From Lachnospiraceae bacterium (GTDB lineage: Bacteria; Bacillota; Clostridia; Lachnospirales; Lachnospiraceae): a stretch of DNA of 64,000 bases. The position numbers and the translations under genes were made by a program. Location of the stretch: assembly GCA_017622845.1 (NCBI GenBank), contig JAGAQJ010000045.1:24884-88883 (forward strand), read 5' to 3'. This document shows positions 52,520 to 61,734 of this stretch, piece by piece. Below the pieces are notes generated by a model. That model saw only the letters and a program-made list of their open reading frames with translations, had not been told where the DNA came from and made no database searches. Positions within the stretch are counted from its first letter, which is position 1, and each line of letters begins with the position of its first letter.

Positions 52520-53347
52520 CTAAACTGATGTAAGCGTCAATGCCTTTGCCTCATTATATTCGGATTCTGTATAACCCAAATCTAAAATCGTCTGCTTATC
52601 ATATCCTTTCTCTATCAGTCTGCATATTGCTTCTTTAATGCCGGCCGCCTTACCTTCTTTAATGCCGGCCGCCTTACCTTCTTTAATACCGGCCGCCTTT
52701 GCCTCACTCATGTATTTTTCCATAATTTCACACATAACTGATACACCTCCTTCATCTTCTTTCAGATAGTTTACACGAGATGAAAGTTTCGGGAATTTCT
52801 GATTATGGACCTCTTTCTGCATGAAGCATCGCATAAGATCCGCTATATCTGTCCCGTCGTCTACAGAGGTATTAACAAATACCTCCTGCAAACCATCATC
52901 AATCGGTTCTCCATTTTCACGAATTACCTTATCAATATGATAAATAGTCTTCCTATATCCCAGAAAATCTCTTTCTGATATATATACAATGATAACTCTC
53001 GGTACATCTTCAAATCGTTCACCAGGTTCCGTACTTTTGGTAACAATACTTGCTGCATTATATCTGGCTCTTTTTAGATGATCGTCCGAATTGGCACGCT
53101 GGACTTCAATATTGCATTTTGCCCCATCTCCAAGGATACAAAGTGCATCCAGTCTCACAGATCGTCCGTAAATATTTTTAACACTCCGCTGGACGATTAC
53201 TTCCTCAACAATTAACGCATCATCCTCCAAAATAGTGCGGAGAATTTCTTCACATACTTCTTTGTCATCTGCAAGTACCTCAAAGAATACATCATCAATT
53301 AGCCGGAAATCCTCAACCTGCCTTTTCTTTTCCTCAAATGTTTTCAT
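52520..53347 (-). CDS. Rpn/YhgA-like PD-(D/E)XK nuclease-family protein
   Basis: A 275-residue protein of the PD-(D/E)XK transposase/Rpn group. It begins with DFRLIDDVFFEVLADDKEVCEEI, has the nuclease core RLDALCILGDGAKCNIEVQRA (D...ExQ motif) near 90-110, and AASIVTKSTEPGERFEDVPRVIIVYI. The tail carries three tandem KAAGIKEG-type repeats encoded by a 24-base unit (52631-52702), then a helical end. These proteins are linked to recombination or transposition, and Lachnospiraceae carry many copies. ATG at 53347 with GGAAG upstream is chosen. No signs of inactivation. Confidence 0.82.
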   Translation of the reverse strand: MKTFEEKKRQVEDFRLIDDVFFEVLADDKEVCEEILRTILEDDALIVEEVIVQRSVKNIYGRSVRLDALCILGDGAKCNIEVQRANSDDHLKRARYNAASIVTKSTEPGERFEDVPRVIIVYISERDFLGYRKTIYHIDKVIRENGEPIDDGLQEVFVNTSVDDGTDIADLMRCFMQKEVHNQKFPKLSSRVNYLKEDEGGVSVMCEIMEKYMSEAKAAGIKEGKAAGIKEGKAAGIKEAICRLIEKGYDKQTILDLGYTESEYNEAKALTLTSV

Positions 53348-53696
53348 TTTTCTTCCTTTCTCTGCTTTGGCAGTATTTTTATCTATATTCAACAGGGAAA
53401 GTGTAAGTTCACCCCGATTTTTTCAGGATGAATCCTGTTATCTGTTTGTCTAAACAGGCAGCACATAGTTTTCATGTCAAATCTTAATCTATTATATGCA
53501 TTTTTTATAAACGCAGTTAATGCCTGCCTGAAAAGGGACTGATTTAAAAGACTTTCTTACTTATTTATATACCATATTTTCAGCGCAAAATCAACACTGA
53601 CAGGCAATTGGACAGGGGTGTTTTTCCTGCTCGGTTGGGAGTATACTTTTAGAAGTTTGTAACTTTTTATACTGGCAGCTTATTGCCGCTGCACTT
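53348..53696. other. Gap with no supportable gene
   Basis: AT-rich sequence with frequent stops in all frames; a short CTGTTT/AAACAG hairpin near 53440-53460 is the only structure noted. The upstream region of the minus-strand Rpn gene is here. Confidence 0.5.
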
Positions 53697-53957
53697 TTGG
53701 AGATTGCAATTTTTATCATTGCAGGAATTTGTCTGCTTCGGGAGAAGGCAGCAGTTTTTTTTCTTTTTAACAGTTCCATCACAGGCATCTGCATTGCGCT
53801 TGCTTTTGCAGCGGTCTTAAAAAGAATGAGTACGCCGGAGGCTTTTGTGACGACCATGTTAAAGAGCTTTGCTATTTTACTGGCAGAAGGAGCAGTGCTG
53901 CTGCTTATCAGATATGGCATCGAAAAGCGGTTAAAGGATACGTCGTTGCCTGCATAA
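53697..53957 (+). CDS. Possible small membrane protein or 5'-truncated remnant
   Basis: An open frame with two or three hydrophobic helices (IFIIAGICLL, GICIALAFAAVL, LLAEGAVLLLIRYGIE). The only start codon is TTG and there is no ribosome site. The frame stays open upstream with hydrophobic residues back to a stop at 53598, so it may be the end of a decayed membrane-protein gene. No family recognised. Confidence 0.35.
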   Translation: MEIAIFIIAGICLLREKAAVFFLFNSSITGICIALAFAAVLKRMSTPEAFVTTMLKSFAILLAEGAVLLLIRYGIEKRLKDTSLPA

Positions 53958-54036
53958 TTTTTCAAAATTTCACCATACTGTTTCTTATTAGTAATTTTTA
54001 ACCTTCATAGTGAGCTGCATGAAAGGGGGAACAGTC

Positions 54037-55200
54037 ATGGTGGAGCAAATCCGTCCAGTTTTTGACAAGAAGGATTATTATGAGATTCGATTGGAGAGTA
54101 TCGGCGGACTGGGGGCAAATCTGTGCGGCAAAATGCTGGGAGAGCTTGCAGTAAAATATCTGAATCTCAACAGTGCCGGTTTTTCGAGCTACGGTTCTGA
54201 GAAGACAGGGACTCCGGTAAAGGGATATATCCGGTACTGCCTGCCGGAAAAGGAAATCAGGGTGCATGCCCCGGTGGTAAAGCCTGACCTTTTGGTCATC
54301 TTCCATCAGGCATTGATGCGCGATAAAGGCGTGTGGAAGGGCTGCGGCGTACAGACACGAGTGATTATTGCCTTGGATGAAGGGCAGGCGGATTGGAACG
54401 AATTAAAGAGAAGCCTGCCTGATGAATTAGGTGATTGCTATGTAGTCAATGCCCAAAAGATTGCCATGGAAACAAAATCACGCATTAACGTCGTTATGCT
54501 GGGGGCGATAGCAAGGATTCTCGGATTTGTCAGGAAGGAGGATGCCTGCCGAATCTGCGAAGATACGCTTGGCAGGAAATATCCTGCAGCATTAGAGGGA
54601 AATCTCAAAGGGATTGAACAAGGCTATGAACAGGTTCAGCAATTGGCATTGAAGGAAAATTGCAAAGGAATGAAACAAGGCTATGAACAGGTTCAGCAAT
54701 TGAATCAGGAACAAAAGCTTGAGATTAATGGTAGAAAAGGTATAAAAAAGCAAGAGGAACCGGAGTGGGGGTATCAGACGGCACCTATCGGCGGCGTGAA
54801 TCCGCGGTATGGCAGCACGGTAGTGGCGGACCTCTCCCCCTCAAGGCAGGGATATATCCCTATTTTTATCAAGGAACGTTGTATTAACTGCGGTCTTTGT
54901 GACTCTACCTGTCCTGACATGGTTTTTCAGTTTGCCAAGGGGGAATATAAGGGCAGGGAAATGATGGTCAATCGGGGGCTTGACTATTATCACTGCAAAG
55001 GCTGTATGCGCTGTGTGGATGTGTGCCCGGTCAATGCTTTGGTTCAGGGACTCGAAGCGGAATATCCCAATAAACAATATTTTCTTCCGAATCAGGATTT
55101 AATCCGCATGCCCGATTATTATGTGGAGGCCGGAGCAGACGGTTATATTACCTCAGAATCCTACCTGACGGAAAAGCGTATGGAAGGAGGAGAAGTGTAA
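54037..55200 (+). CDS. 2-oxoacid:ferredoxin oxidoreductase, fused gamma and ferredoxin-like delta subunits
   Basis: A 387-residue protein. Residues 1 to about 185 are the gamma domain of pyruvate/ketoisovalerate:ferredoxin oxidoreductases (RLESIGGLGANLCGKMLGEL, YGSEKTGTPVKGYIRYC). Residues about 280-335 hold two 4Fe-4S ferredoxin clusters, CINCGLCDSTCP and CKGCMRCVDVCP, for electron transfer. A linker contains YEQVQQL twice, an internal duplication. ATG at 54037 lies 7 bases after GGGGG. It overlaps the alpha-beta gene by 1 base. Substrate could be pyruvate, a branched-chain 2-oxoacid or 2-oxoglutarate. Confidence 0.88.
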   Translation: MVEQIRPVFDKKDYYEIRLESIGGLGANLCGKMLGELAVKYLNLNSAGFSSYGSEKTGTPVKGYIRYCLPEKEIRVHAPVVKPDLLVIFHQALMRDKGVWKGCGVQTRVIIALDEGQADWNELKRSLPDELGDCYVVNAQKIAMETKSRINVVMLGAIARILGFVRKEDACRICEDTLGRKYPAALEGNLKGIEQGYEQVQQLALKENCKGMKQGYEQVQQLNQEQKLEINGRKGIKKQEEPEWGYQTAPIGGVNPRYGSTVVADLSPSRQGYIPIFIKERCINCGLCDSTCPDMVFQFAKGEYKGREMMVNRGLDYYHCKGCMRCVDVCPVNALVQGLEAEYPNKQYFLPNQDLIRMPDYYVEAGADGYITSESYLTEKRMEGGEV

Positions 55201-57425
55201 TGGAAAAACAGGTCATTGAATATGCAAGCGGTAATGAAATGGCGGCAATTGCAATCAAACAGATAGGGTATGACCTGATGGGATATTATCCGATTACTCC
55301 CTCCACGCAGATTGCTGAAAATCTTGATGAAATGCGCGCCAAGGGAGAGACAGACCTGATGATGATTGCGGCGGAGGGAGAGCACAGTGCGGCAGGAATC
55401 TGCTATGGTGCGTCCGTGGGCGGCGGCAGAGTGATTAATGCGACCAGCGCAAATGGTCTTTTGTATGCCATGGAACAGTTTCCGGTTCAGTCCGGTACAC
55501 GTTATCCAATGGTAATGAATGTGGCATGCAGAACCGTTTCCGGCCCGCTGTCGATTAAGGGCGACCACAGCGATATTATGTATCTGTTAAATGCCGGCTG
55601 GCCTATCTTGTTTGCGCATACGGTACAGCAGGTTTATGATTTTAATATCATTGCCCTGAAGCTTGCAGAGCAGGTGAGACTTCCTGTGGCAGTAGCTTAT
55701 GACGGATTTTTTACCAGCCACCAGAAAAGGCGGTGCCTGCGGTTTGAGAAGGATGAGACAGTACGTCAGTTTATCGGACCCAAGAAAGAGGAGTATCCGT
55801 TTTTTAATTTTGAAAATCCGGTTACCGTCGGTTCTTATATGAATGAGCCGGATATCATTAACAACCGGTATCAGCTTCATCTTGCAATGAAGCAGGCGGA
55901 CGAGGCGCTTCCGGAGTTGTTTGCAGAGTATGGAAGGCTTTCCGGCAGAGCATATGCGAAAGCAGAGGGATATCATGATGAGGATGCAGACGAGCTTCTG
56001 GTGCTGTTAGGCTCGTCCTATGAAACTGCCAAGGAGGGAATTGACAAGCTGCGCGGTGAGGGGAAAAAAGCAGGGACGGCAACATTAAATGTGCTGCGCC
56101 CGTTTCCGCAAAAGGAATTGTACGATATCTGTAAGTCGGCGGATATCCTGTTAGTAGCAGACAGGCAGGACAGCTACGGAGCAGGCGGCGGCAATTTTTC
56201 GCTTGAGGTGCGCGCCATGATGCAAAAGTATGGCGGAAAGGCTAAGATCAAGAGCCTTGTCTATGGTCTGGGAGGAAAGGATTTCTTTGTGGAGGATGTC
56301 GGGAAAATGCTTGCCCTTGCCGAAAATCCGCAGTCGCCGGACTTTGCGTATTATGGAGTCACAGCAGGAAAACAGCAGGAGAGTGCAGACAAGGGAAACT
56401 TTTTTGAGCCTCTGACAAGAGAACGAACCGATATCGGAGCAACAATTGTGAAGAAAGAGGAAACGGCTCAGCTTCAAATCAAAGGCGGAAGCCTCAATGC
56501 CACAACAGCCGTGCCAAAGCGTCTTGCTCCGGGACATGGAGCCTGCCCCGGCTGCGGTATTCCGGTCAATCTGAATTTGCTGCTAAGAGCCATTGAGGAC
56601 CCTGTTGTATTGCTGTTTCAGACAGGGTGCGCCATGATTGTCACGACTGCTTATCCACGAACCAGCTTTAAAGTGCCGTATCTGCACAATCTGTTTCAAA
56701 ATGGCGCCGCCACACTCAGCGGTCTTGCGGAAATCTGTTATCGGAAACAGAAAAACGGCGAGCTGCCGCCGGGCGACATTGTCTTTATCATGGTAAGCGG
56801 GGACGGCGGTATGGATATCGGTATGGGGTCTGCGCTTGGCACCGCGCTTCGGGGACACAGGCTTCTCATCTTTGAGTATGATAACGGCGGTTATATGAAC
56901 ACAGGATATCAGTTATCTTACTCGACGCCGAAGGGGGCAAGAAGCTCCACCTCACATGTAGGTCAGATGCAGTATGGAAAAACATTTTTCCATAAGGATA
57001 TGCCTAAAATCATGGCAGCGACAGGAATCCCCTACGTAGCGACCGCAGCGGAATTTAACCCTGCCGATTTTATCAAAAAAGCCGCAAAGGCCGCTTACTA
57101 TGCCAAGACGGAGGGAACCGCGTACCTTAAGGCGCTGTCTGCCTGTCCGCTGAACTGGAACGATAAGCCTGCCACGGAACGCAAGGTAATTGAAGCAGGC
57201 GTAAACTGCTGCTATTTCCCACTGTTTGAGGTAGAACACGGAAAAACAACACTCAACTATGACCCGGAGGCTGTAGGAAAAAGGATTCCCGTAACGGACT
57301 GGCTTGCCATGATGGGACGCACGAAGCACCTGTGCAAAGAGGAATATAAGGAAGTGGCACAAAGCCTGCAAGGGGAGATTGACAGAAGATACAAGCTGTT
57401 AAAGGAGGAAGCGCAGAAGGATTAA
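55200..57425 (+). CDS. 2-oxoacid:ferredoxin oxidoreductase, fused alpha and beta subunits
   Basis: A 741-residue protein. The alpha part (about 1-400) begins with YASGNEMAAIAIKQIGYDLM and has YYPITPSTQIAE and AAEGEHSAAG. The beta part (about 440-741) carries the cluster-ligand motif CPGCGIPVNL near 448 and the thiamine-diphosphate site SGDGGMDIGMG near 534. Together with the upstream gamma-delta protein it forms a complete two-gene enzyme that oxidises a 2-oxoacid to an acyl-CoA and passes electrons to ferredoxin. Alpha-beta fusion with separate gamma-delta fusion differs from both four-gene and single-chain versions. Its last bases touch a type-B repeat remnant. Confidence 0.9.
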   Translation: MEKQVIEYASGNEMAAIAIKQIGYDLMGYYPITPSTQIAENLDEMRAKGETDLMMIAAEGEHSAAGICYGASVGGGRVINATSANGLLYAMEQFPVQSGTRYPMVMNVACRTVSGPLSIKGDHSDIMYLLNAGWPILFAHTVQQVYDFNIIALKLAEQVRLPVAVAYDGFFTSHQKRRCLRFEKDETVRQFIGPKKEEYPFFNFENPVTVGSYMNEPDIINNRYQLHLAMKQADEALPELFAEYGRLSGRAYAKAEGYHDEDADELLVLLGSSYETAKEGIDKLRGEGKKAGTATLNVLRPFPQKELYDICKSADILLVADRQDSYGAGGGNFSLEVRAMMQKYGGKAKIKSLVYGLGGKDFFVEDVGKMLALAENPQSPDFAYYGVTAGKQQESADKGNFFEPLTRERTDIGATIVKKEETAQLQIKGGSLNATTAVPKRLAPGHGACPGCGIPVNLNLLLRAIEDPVVLLFQTGCAMIVTTAYPRTSFKVPYLHNLFQNGAATLSGLAEICYRKQKNGELPPGDIVFIMVSGDGGMDIGMGSALGTALRGHRLLIFEYDNGGYMNTGYQLSYSTPKGARSSTSHVGQMQYGKTFFHKDMPKIMAATGIPYVATAAEFNPADFIKKAAKAAYYAKTEGTAYLKALSACPLNWNDKPATERKVIEAGVNCCYFPLFEVEHGKTTLNYDPEAVGKRIPVTDWLAMMGRTKHLCKEEYKEVAQSLQGEIDRRYKLLKEEAQKD

Positions 57426-57530
57426 ACAGCAGATAGTATCCCCCGGACTGCCATGGGTTCCGAATGGGAATTTCCACCGGGCAGTCTACGGGATACTATT
57501 TGCTGTTTTCTGTTCAGTGAAGCCGTAAAA
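57424..57530 (+). repeat. Deleted type-B repeat (copy B4), outer stem only
   Basis: CAGCAGATAGTATCCC and GGGATACTATTTGCTG pair, with GGACTGCC and GGGCAGTC inside; the whole central hairpin is gone, joining GGGAATTTCC directly to the right arm. The deletion is what slippage across a long palindrome would leave. Confidence 0.7.
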
Positions 57531-57613
57531 TCCAAGAGGAATAAAAGCTGGTGTGTAGGTGGTTCTTATAAAATGAATGTGGTAAAATTTTATAAGAAAT
57601 CAGGTAAAGCGAT

Positions 57614-58027
57614 ATGGAGAAACAGGTTTATATCAAAGAGGAAGAACGGGCAAAGTGCCAAAAGGTGGCTGATGCGTTTGCAGAGCTATACGAAATGGAG
57701 AATATCGTAGTGTTTGATGCGGGCAGATATGGCTTTGTGGAATTGAAATATTATAAACCGCCGCATGGATTTGAGGAAGATGCGACTTTCATAGACAGCA
57801 GGGCATTATTTGATGCTCTCTGGAAAGAATGGTACGATACGACATTGTATCTGACAGCAAAGGAAATGAAACTGAATGATATTCTCTATGAGGAAGTGTT
57901 TAAAAGCCTGCTAAAAGAGGAGAAGAAAATCAAATTAAAGGATTGGATTTGCAAGCAGATGATTATATCACAAAGCCTTTTTCCATGCCTGTTTTGTTGC
58001 GGAAAATTGCGGCTGTTTTGCCTTTGA
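57614..58027 (+). CDS. Unknown protein, C-terminus altered by a fused fragment
   Basis: A 137-residue frame. The first 110 residues ([36 protein letters not shown]) look like a small alpha/beta domain seen in mobile regions; I do not know its function. From 57941 the DNA also encodes, in another frame, [20 protein letters not shown], the conserved end of a response-regulator receiver. So the original gene end has been replaced by out-of-frame foreign sequence. An inverted repeat, TTCTTATAAAAT and ATTTTATAAGAA, lies upstream at 57564-57599 and may be an operator. Confidence 0.5.
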   Translation: MEKQVYIKEEERAKCQKVADAFAELYEMENIVVFDAGRYGFVELKYYKPPHGFEEDATFIDSRALFDALWKEWYDTTLYLTAKEMKLNDILYEEVFKSLLKEEKKIKLKDWICKQMIISQSLFPCLFCCGKLRLFCL

Positions 58028-58047
58028 TAAAAAGGCAGGAGTGGTAA
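57941..58047 (+). pseudogene. Fragment of a response-regulator receiver domain
   Basis: One frame reads [20 protein letters not shown] and runs to a stop at 58045-58047. This matches the conserved Lys-Pro motif and last helix of receiver domains. The rest of the gene, including the phosphorylation site and output domain, is missing. Confidence 0.6.
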
Positions 58048-58147
58048 TTGTTTTTTATATATTTTTAAATAGAATTATATAAGCTGGCATGATACAATGT
58101 AGCTGTTGGACTTTTTGATAAAATGGATTAGATAAGGAGCAGCTGCA

Positions 58148-58494
58148 ATGGATAAGAAAGTTGATATAATAAAAGACGCTGACGGTAAAAGCATTGTGGT
58201 CATCAATGACCTGCGTTTCAAGGGAAGAAGGAGCGTGGACTGGAACATTGTTGAAAATTGTTTGAAAGAGTATATCGGTCAGTGTGCAGAGATTACAGAA
58301 ACATCAGATGTAGTGTACATAGGTGCGGATTTCCCGGATGAGTTTGCACATTCCAGGGACACAAAGGAACTAAGGGGGTTAGGTACAACGTTTTTAAGGC
58401 AAGAATACTGGTACGTCATGCAAAAGATGGAAAACTGTATCTGTATGATATTTTAAGAACAAAAAAAGAAACGAGCAAGCCGCTTGAGCAATAG
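58148..58494 (+). pseudogene. Unknown mobile-element protein with internal deletion and frame change
   Basis: The first 80 codons (KSIVVINDLRFKGRRSVDWN, DVVYIGADFPDEFAHSRDTK) look like an intact small-protein start after AAGGAGC. Near 58400 the frame changes. In the other frame the DNA codes ARILVRHAKDGKLYLYDILR followed by KKETSKPLEQ and a stop at 58494. That fits the two ends of one family joined by a deletion that shifted the frame. Function unknown; such proteins are common near conjugative and recombinase genes. Confidence 0.55.
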
Positions 58495-58565
58495 CTGTAC
58501 GGTCGAAAAACTCATTTCTCTTTATAAGCCATATTTTAAAGGCATACGGCAGTTTTGTCAAGAGC

Positions 58566-59440
58566 AAAAATTTTATAATAAACAGCGTTAGGGCAGTCAG
58601 TGACGGGATTGATACCTCTATGGGGTACAATGAGATGGCACCGTTCAAGAACCTGTTCAATGATTTCTATGCGAGGGACATTTCAAAGAAAATCCGAAGC
58701 ACCATGACCGCAAAGGCAAGGGTGGGCATCTACCACAGCACAGTGCCGCCATTCGGATACCGTAAATCGCCGGAGGACAGCCGCAAGTTGATACCGGATG
58801 CGGAAACAGCGCCGATTGTTGACTTGAAACTATGGGAGCGTGTGCAGGAAGTCAACGGAAAGCGCAGGCGTATGTGCAAGTCAACAAGGAAGCCAGGCAT
58901 ATTTTCCGGCATTGCCTACTGTCCCGATTGTGGCAGGCGCATTTCATTTTTCACTGAAAAGACAAGTAAGAACAGCGATAAAAAGACCTATTTCGGTTCA
59001 TGCCTTAGGTACAAGGCAAACGGACCGGACGGATGCACGCCGCACCGCACCACATCAAGGAACAGGACTTGTACGATATTGTTCTGAAAGATATAAGGGA
59101 ATGGGCGTCAATGGCGCTTGCAGACGAGCAGGCAGTCCTTGACAGGGTTATGGAACAACAGCATTTAAACAGTACAGTCGATTACGGTTTGATTGAGGGG
59201 AAAAAGCGAACCATAGGGAAAAGGCTTGAGGAAATCGAAAAGGTCATAAGCAAGCTGTATGAGGATTATGCACATGGCAGGCTTGCGGGGACAAGCATTG
59301 ATAATCTCATGTCGAAGTACCAGAGGGAGCAGGAAGAACTCAAAAAACAGCTTTCCGCATTGCGGGAACAGTCGGCAGAGCATGACAGCACAGAGCAGAA
59401 TGCGGAAAAGTGGATAAGCCTCTTGTCAAATATAATTTGA
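58566..59440 (+). pseudogene. Large serine recombinase, decayed
   Basis: Remains of a Tn4451/TndX-like integrase. The frame at 58620 codes the end of the resolvase domain (MAPFKNLFNDFYARDISKKI, RSTMTAKA) and the recombinase and zinc-ribbon region (YCPDCGRR with later Cys). The catalytic-serine N-terminus is missing, and the segment between ETAPIV and DLKLWERVQEV has been deleted. After GPDGCTPH the frame shifts: the 5 bases CGCAC are duplicated near 59041-59050, and the true continuation HIKEQDLYDIVLKDIREW runs in another frame to the coiled-coil end at 59440. The element can no longer move on its own. Confidence 0.8.
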
Positions 59441-59457
59441 ATACGCAAAAAAACACT

Positions 59458-59486
59458 TGCCATATTCCATAAACCGTGGCATGATA
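59458..59486 (+). promoter_or_regulatory. Possible glmS promoter
   Basis: TTGCCA, 17 bases and CATGAT lie about 60 bases upstream of the ribozyme cleavage site. The -10 box is weak. Confidence 0.35.
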
Positions 59487-59548
59487 TCAGTGTACTTTGA
59501 CAATTTCATATCAAAGAGATTGTTTCAAAACACAGTTATTCCCCATCT

Positions 59549-59700
59549 AGCGCCATGCACCTGTTGAAAAACAACAGGTTAACGAGGAAAAGGGTTATCG
59601 AAGATTCGGCGGACGCCCTTTCGCACAGCTTCCGGTGCGGGATGTACCGGCAAATATGCGGGTAACCGCAAAACAAATACGGTACAAGGAAGCATGTCAG
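59549..59700 (+). promoter_or_regulatory. glmS ribozyme/riboswitch
   Basis: The 5' leader of glmS contains the hallmarks of the glucosamine-6-phosphate-activated glmS ribozyme: the cleavage site before GCGCC (A59549/G59550), a variable P1 hairpin (ACCTGTTG/CAACAGGT), the conserved core AACGAGGAAAAGGGTTATCG followed by ATTCGGCGG and ACGCCC, and the P3-P4 stems (CCGGTGCGGG, GTACCGG, GCGGGTAACCGC). When the product is plentiful the mRNA cuts itself here and is degraded. The 3' edge is approximate. Confidence 0.92.
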
Positions 59701-59822
59701 AATAGGCAATCTATGCATTCTGGCATACTATATAATAATAGAATTGAGAGCTGACGCGAGTGCTTTTAAAGGCACAAAGCAGCATTGAATTATATAATGA
59801 TATTGAAAGATGAGGAGATAAT

Positions 59823-61664
59823 ATGTGTGGAATCATTGGTTATACAGGACATAGAAATGTGCAGGAGGTAATATTGAAGGCGCTTGAGACCCTTGAGTAC
59901 CGCGGCTATGACAGTGCAGGAATGGCACTTGCGTACGCAGACGGAGCGCTTGAGGTTGCCAAACGTGCAGGAAAAGTGGCAAAACTCCGTGCCATGTGTG
60001 AAAAGCAGAGTGCCGGGAGCGGAAAAAAGGCGGCAGTCAGCGGAATCGGTCATACCAGATGGGCGACACACGGCGGAGTGACAGACGAGAATGCACATCC
60101 GCATACCTGCGGCAGGGTCACGCTTGTGCACAACGGCATTATTGAGAATTATCAGGAGCTTACAGCCAAATATGGTCTTGGAGAAAAGCTGGTATCCCAG
60201 ACAGACACAGAGGTTGTGGCAGCGCTTCTTGACCATTTTTATGAAAAAGATGCCAAGACCGCGATTCGAGAGGTTGCCCGTCTGCTAAAAGGAACCTTTG
60301 CACTTGGAATATTGTTTGCAGACCAGCCGGAGAAGCTTTATGCCATCAGGAACGTGAGCCCCATTATAGCTGGTGTGGGAAAGGACGGCAGGGAAGCATT
60401 TCTGGCATCGGACGTAACCGCGCTTTCCGAGTATGTGGCGGAGTATTTTGTGGTGCCTGAGGATACGCTTACGATATTGGAGGCAGGAAAGATTACACTG
60501 CTTGACAATGAGAATCAAAGGGTTGAGCCTGACTTCCTGCAGGTGGATTGGAAGCTTGGAGGAAACGGCAAGAACGGCTATGAGTTTTTCATGGAGAAGG
60601 AGATTGCAGAGCAGCCTGAAGTAATCCGGGAAACGATTTCGTGCCGGTGTAAGGACGGTATGCCGGACTTAAGCATTGACAATATTCCTGACTGGCTGCT
60701 TAGTAAATATGAAAGGATAACAATCATCGGATGCGGCACTGCGATGCACGCCGGACTTGTTGCAAAGCAGTTTATGCAGCCGCTTCTGCAGCTTCCCGTA
60801 ACAGTTGAAGTTGCTTCGGAATTTATCTATGAGGAGCCTGTTGTGGATGATAAGACATTTGTGATTGCCATATCGCAGTCCGGTGAGACGATTGATACGC
60901 TGGAGGCGCTGCGGTATGCCAGAAGGAGAGGAGCAGGCAATTTGTCCATTGTCAATGTAAAAGGCTCGACCATAGCACGCGAGAGCGAATATGTGCTCTA
61001 TACAAATGCAGGACCGGAGATTGCAGTAGCAAGCACAAAAGCATATACGACACAGCTTACTGCGCTTTATATGATAATCTGCCGTATGGCATATGTAAGA
61101 GGCGTGTATACGGCAAAGCAGGCAAAGGAATTTGTCAGTGCGCTTCTGCAGGTGCCTGCGTGTGTGGAAAAGGTGATAGCAGATAAGGAGTCGCTGCGTC
61201 GGATTTCGCATGAAATCATGGATGCTTCCGATGTATTTATGATTGGCAGAGGACTTGATTATACAGCGCTTTTGGAAGGTTCTTTAAAGCTTAAGGAAAT
61301 ATCTTATATCCATTCCGAGGCATATGCATCAGGGGAGCTGAAGCATGGAACGATAGCGCTGATCACGCAGAAGACTCCGGTGATTACGCTTGTGACACAG
61401 ACGAAGGTGGTTTCTAAAGAGCTTTCCAATGCGATTGAGGTAAAAGCGCGCGGAGCCAAGGTATACGTGCTGACAAGTGAGAAAGTGGAGCTTGAAGAGC
61501 CCGGGCAGTGGGAAAATGTCTACAGGCTTCCGGCGCTCAGGGATGAATTCATGGTATTTCCGGCGGCAGCCGCACTGCAGCTTATCGCATTTTATGTGTC
61601 AAGAGATAAAGGGCTAGATGTCGATAAGCCGAGAAATCTGGCAAAGGTCGTGACAGTAGAGTAA
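59823..61664 (+). CDS. glmS: Glutamine-fructose-6-phosphate aminotransferase (isomerizing)
   Basis: Makes glucosamine-6-phosphate, the first step to UDP-GlcNAc for peptidoglycan. The N-terminal glutaminase domain begins MCGIIGYTG with the catalytic Cys2 and has GHTRWATHG; two SIS isomerase domains follow (SQSGETIDTLEALRYA near 360; GRGLDYTALLEGSLKLKEI near 478), and the C-terminal DKPRNLAKVVTVE is the family ending. The 613-residue length is standard. Controlled by the ribozyme upstream. ATG at 59823 follows GAGGAG. Confidence 0.98.
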   Translation: MCGIIGYTGHRNVQEVILKALETLEYRGYDSAGMALAYADGALEVAKRAGKVAKLRAMCEKQSAGSGKKAAVSGIGHTRWATHGGVTDENAHPHTCGRVTLVHNGIIENYQELTAKYGLGEKLVSQTDTEVVAALLDHFYEKDAKTAIREVARLLKGTFALGILFADQPEKLYAIRNVSPIIAGVGKDGREAFLASDVTALSEYVAEYFVVPEDTLTILEAGKITLLDNENQRVEPDFLQVDWKLGGNGKNGYEFFMEKEIAEQPEVIRETISCRCKDGMPDLSIDNIPDWLLSKYERITIIGCGTAMHAGLVAKQFMQPLLQLPVTVEVASEFIYEEPVVDDKTFVIAISQSGETIDTLEALRYARRRGAGNLSIVNVKGSTIARESEYVLYTNAGPEIAVASTKAYTTQLTALYMIICRMAYVRGVYTAKQAKEFVSALLQVPACVEKVIADKESLRRISHEIMDASDVFMIGRGLDYTALLEGSLKLKEISYIHSEAYASGELKHGTIALITQKTPVITLVTQTKVVSKELSNAIEVKARGAKVYVLTSEKVELEEPGQWENVYRLPALRDEFMVFPAAAALQLIAFYVSRDKGLDVDKPRNLAKVVTVE

Positions 61665-61734
61665 TTGTGTCAGACTTCGAAATGATAAAAACAAGATGAT
61701 GGGAATACGTGTTTTGAAACAGAATAAAAGTCAT

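Noticed and set aside
57453-57710. 85-codon frame overlapping the B4 repeat
   Set aside because: It begins within repeat DNA and shadows the start of the 57614 gene.
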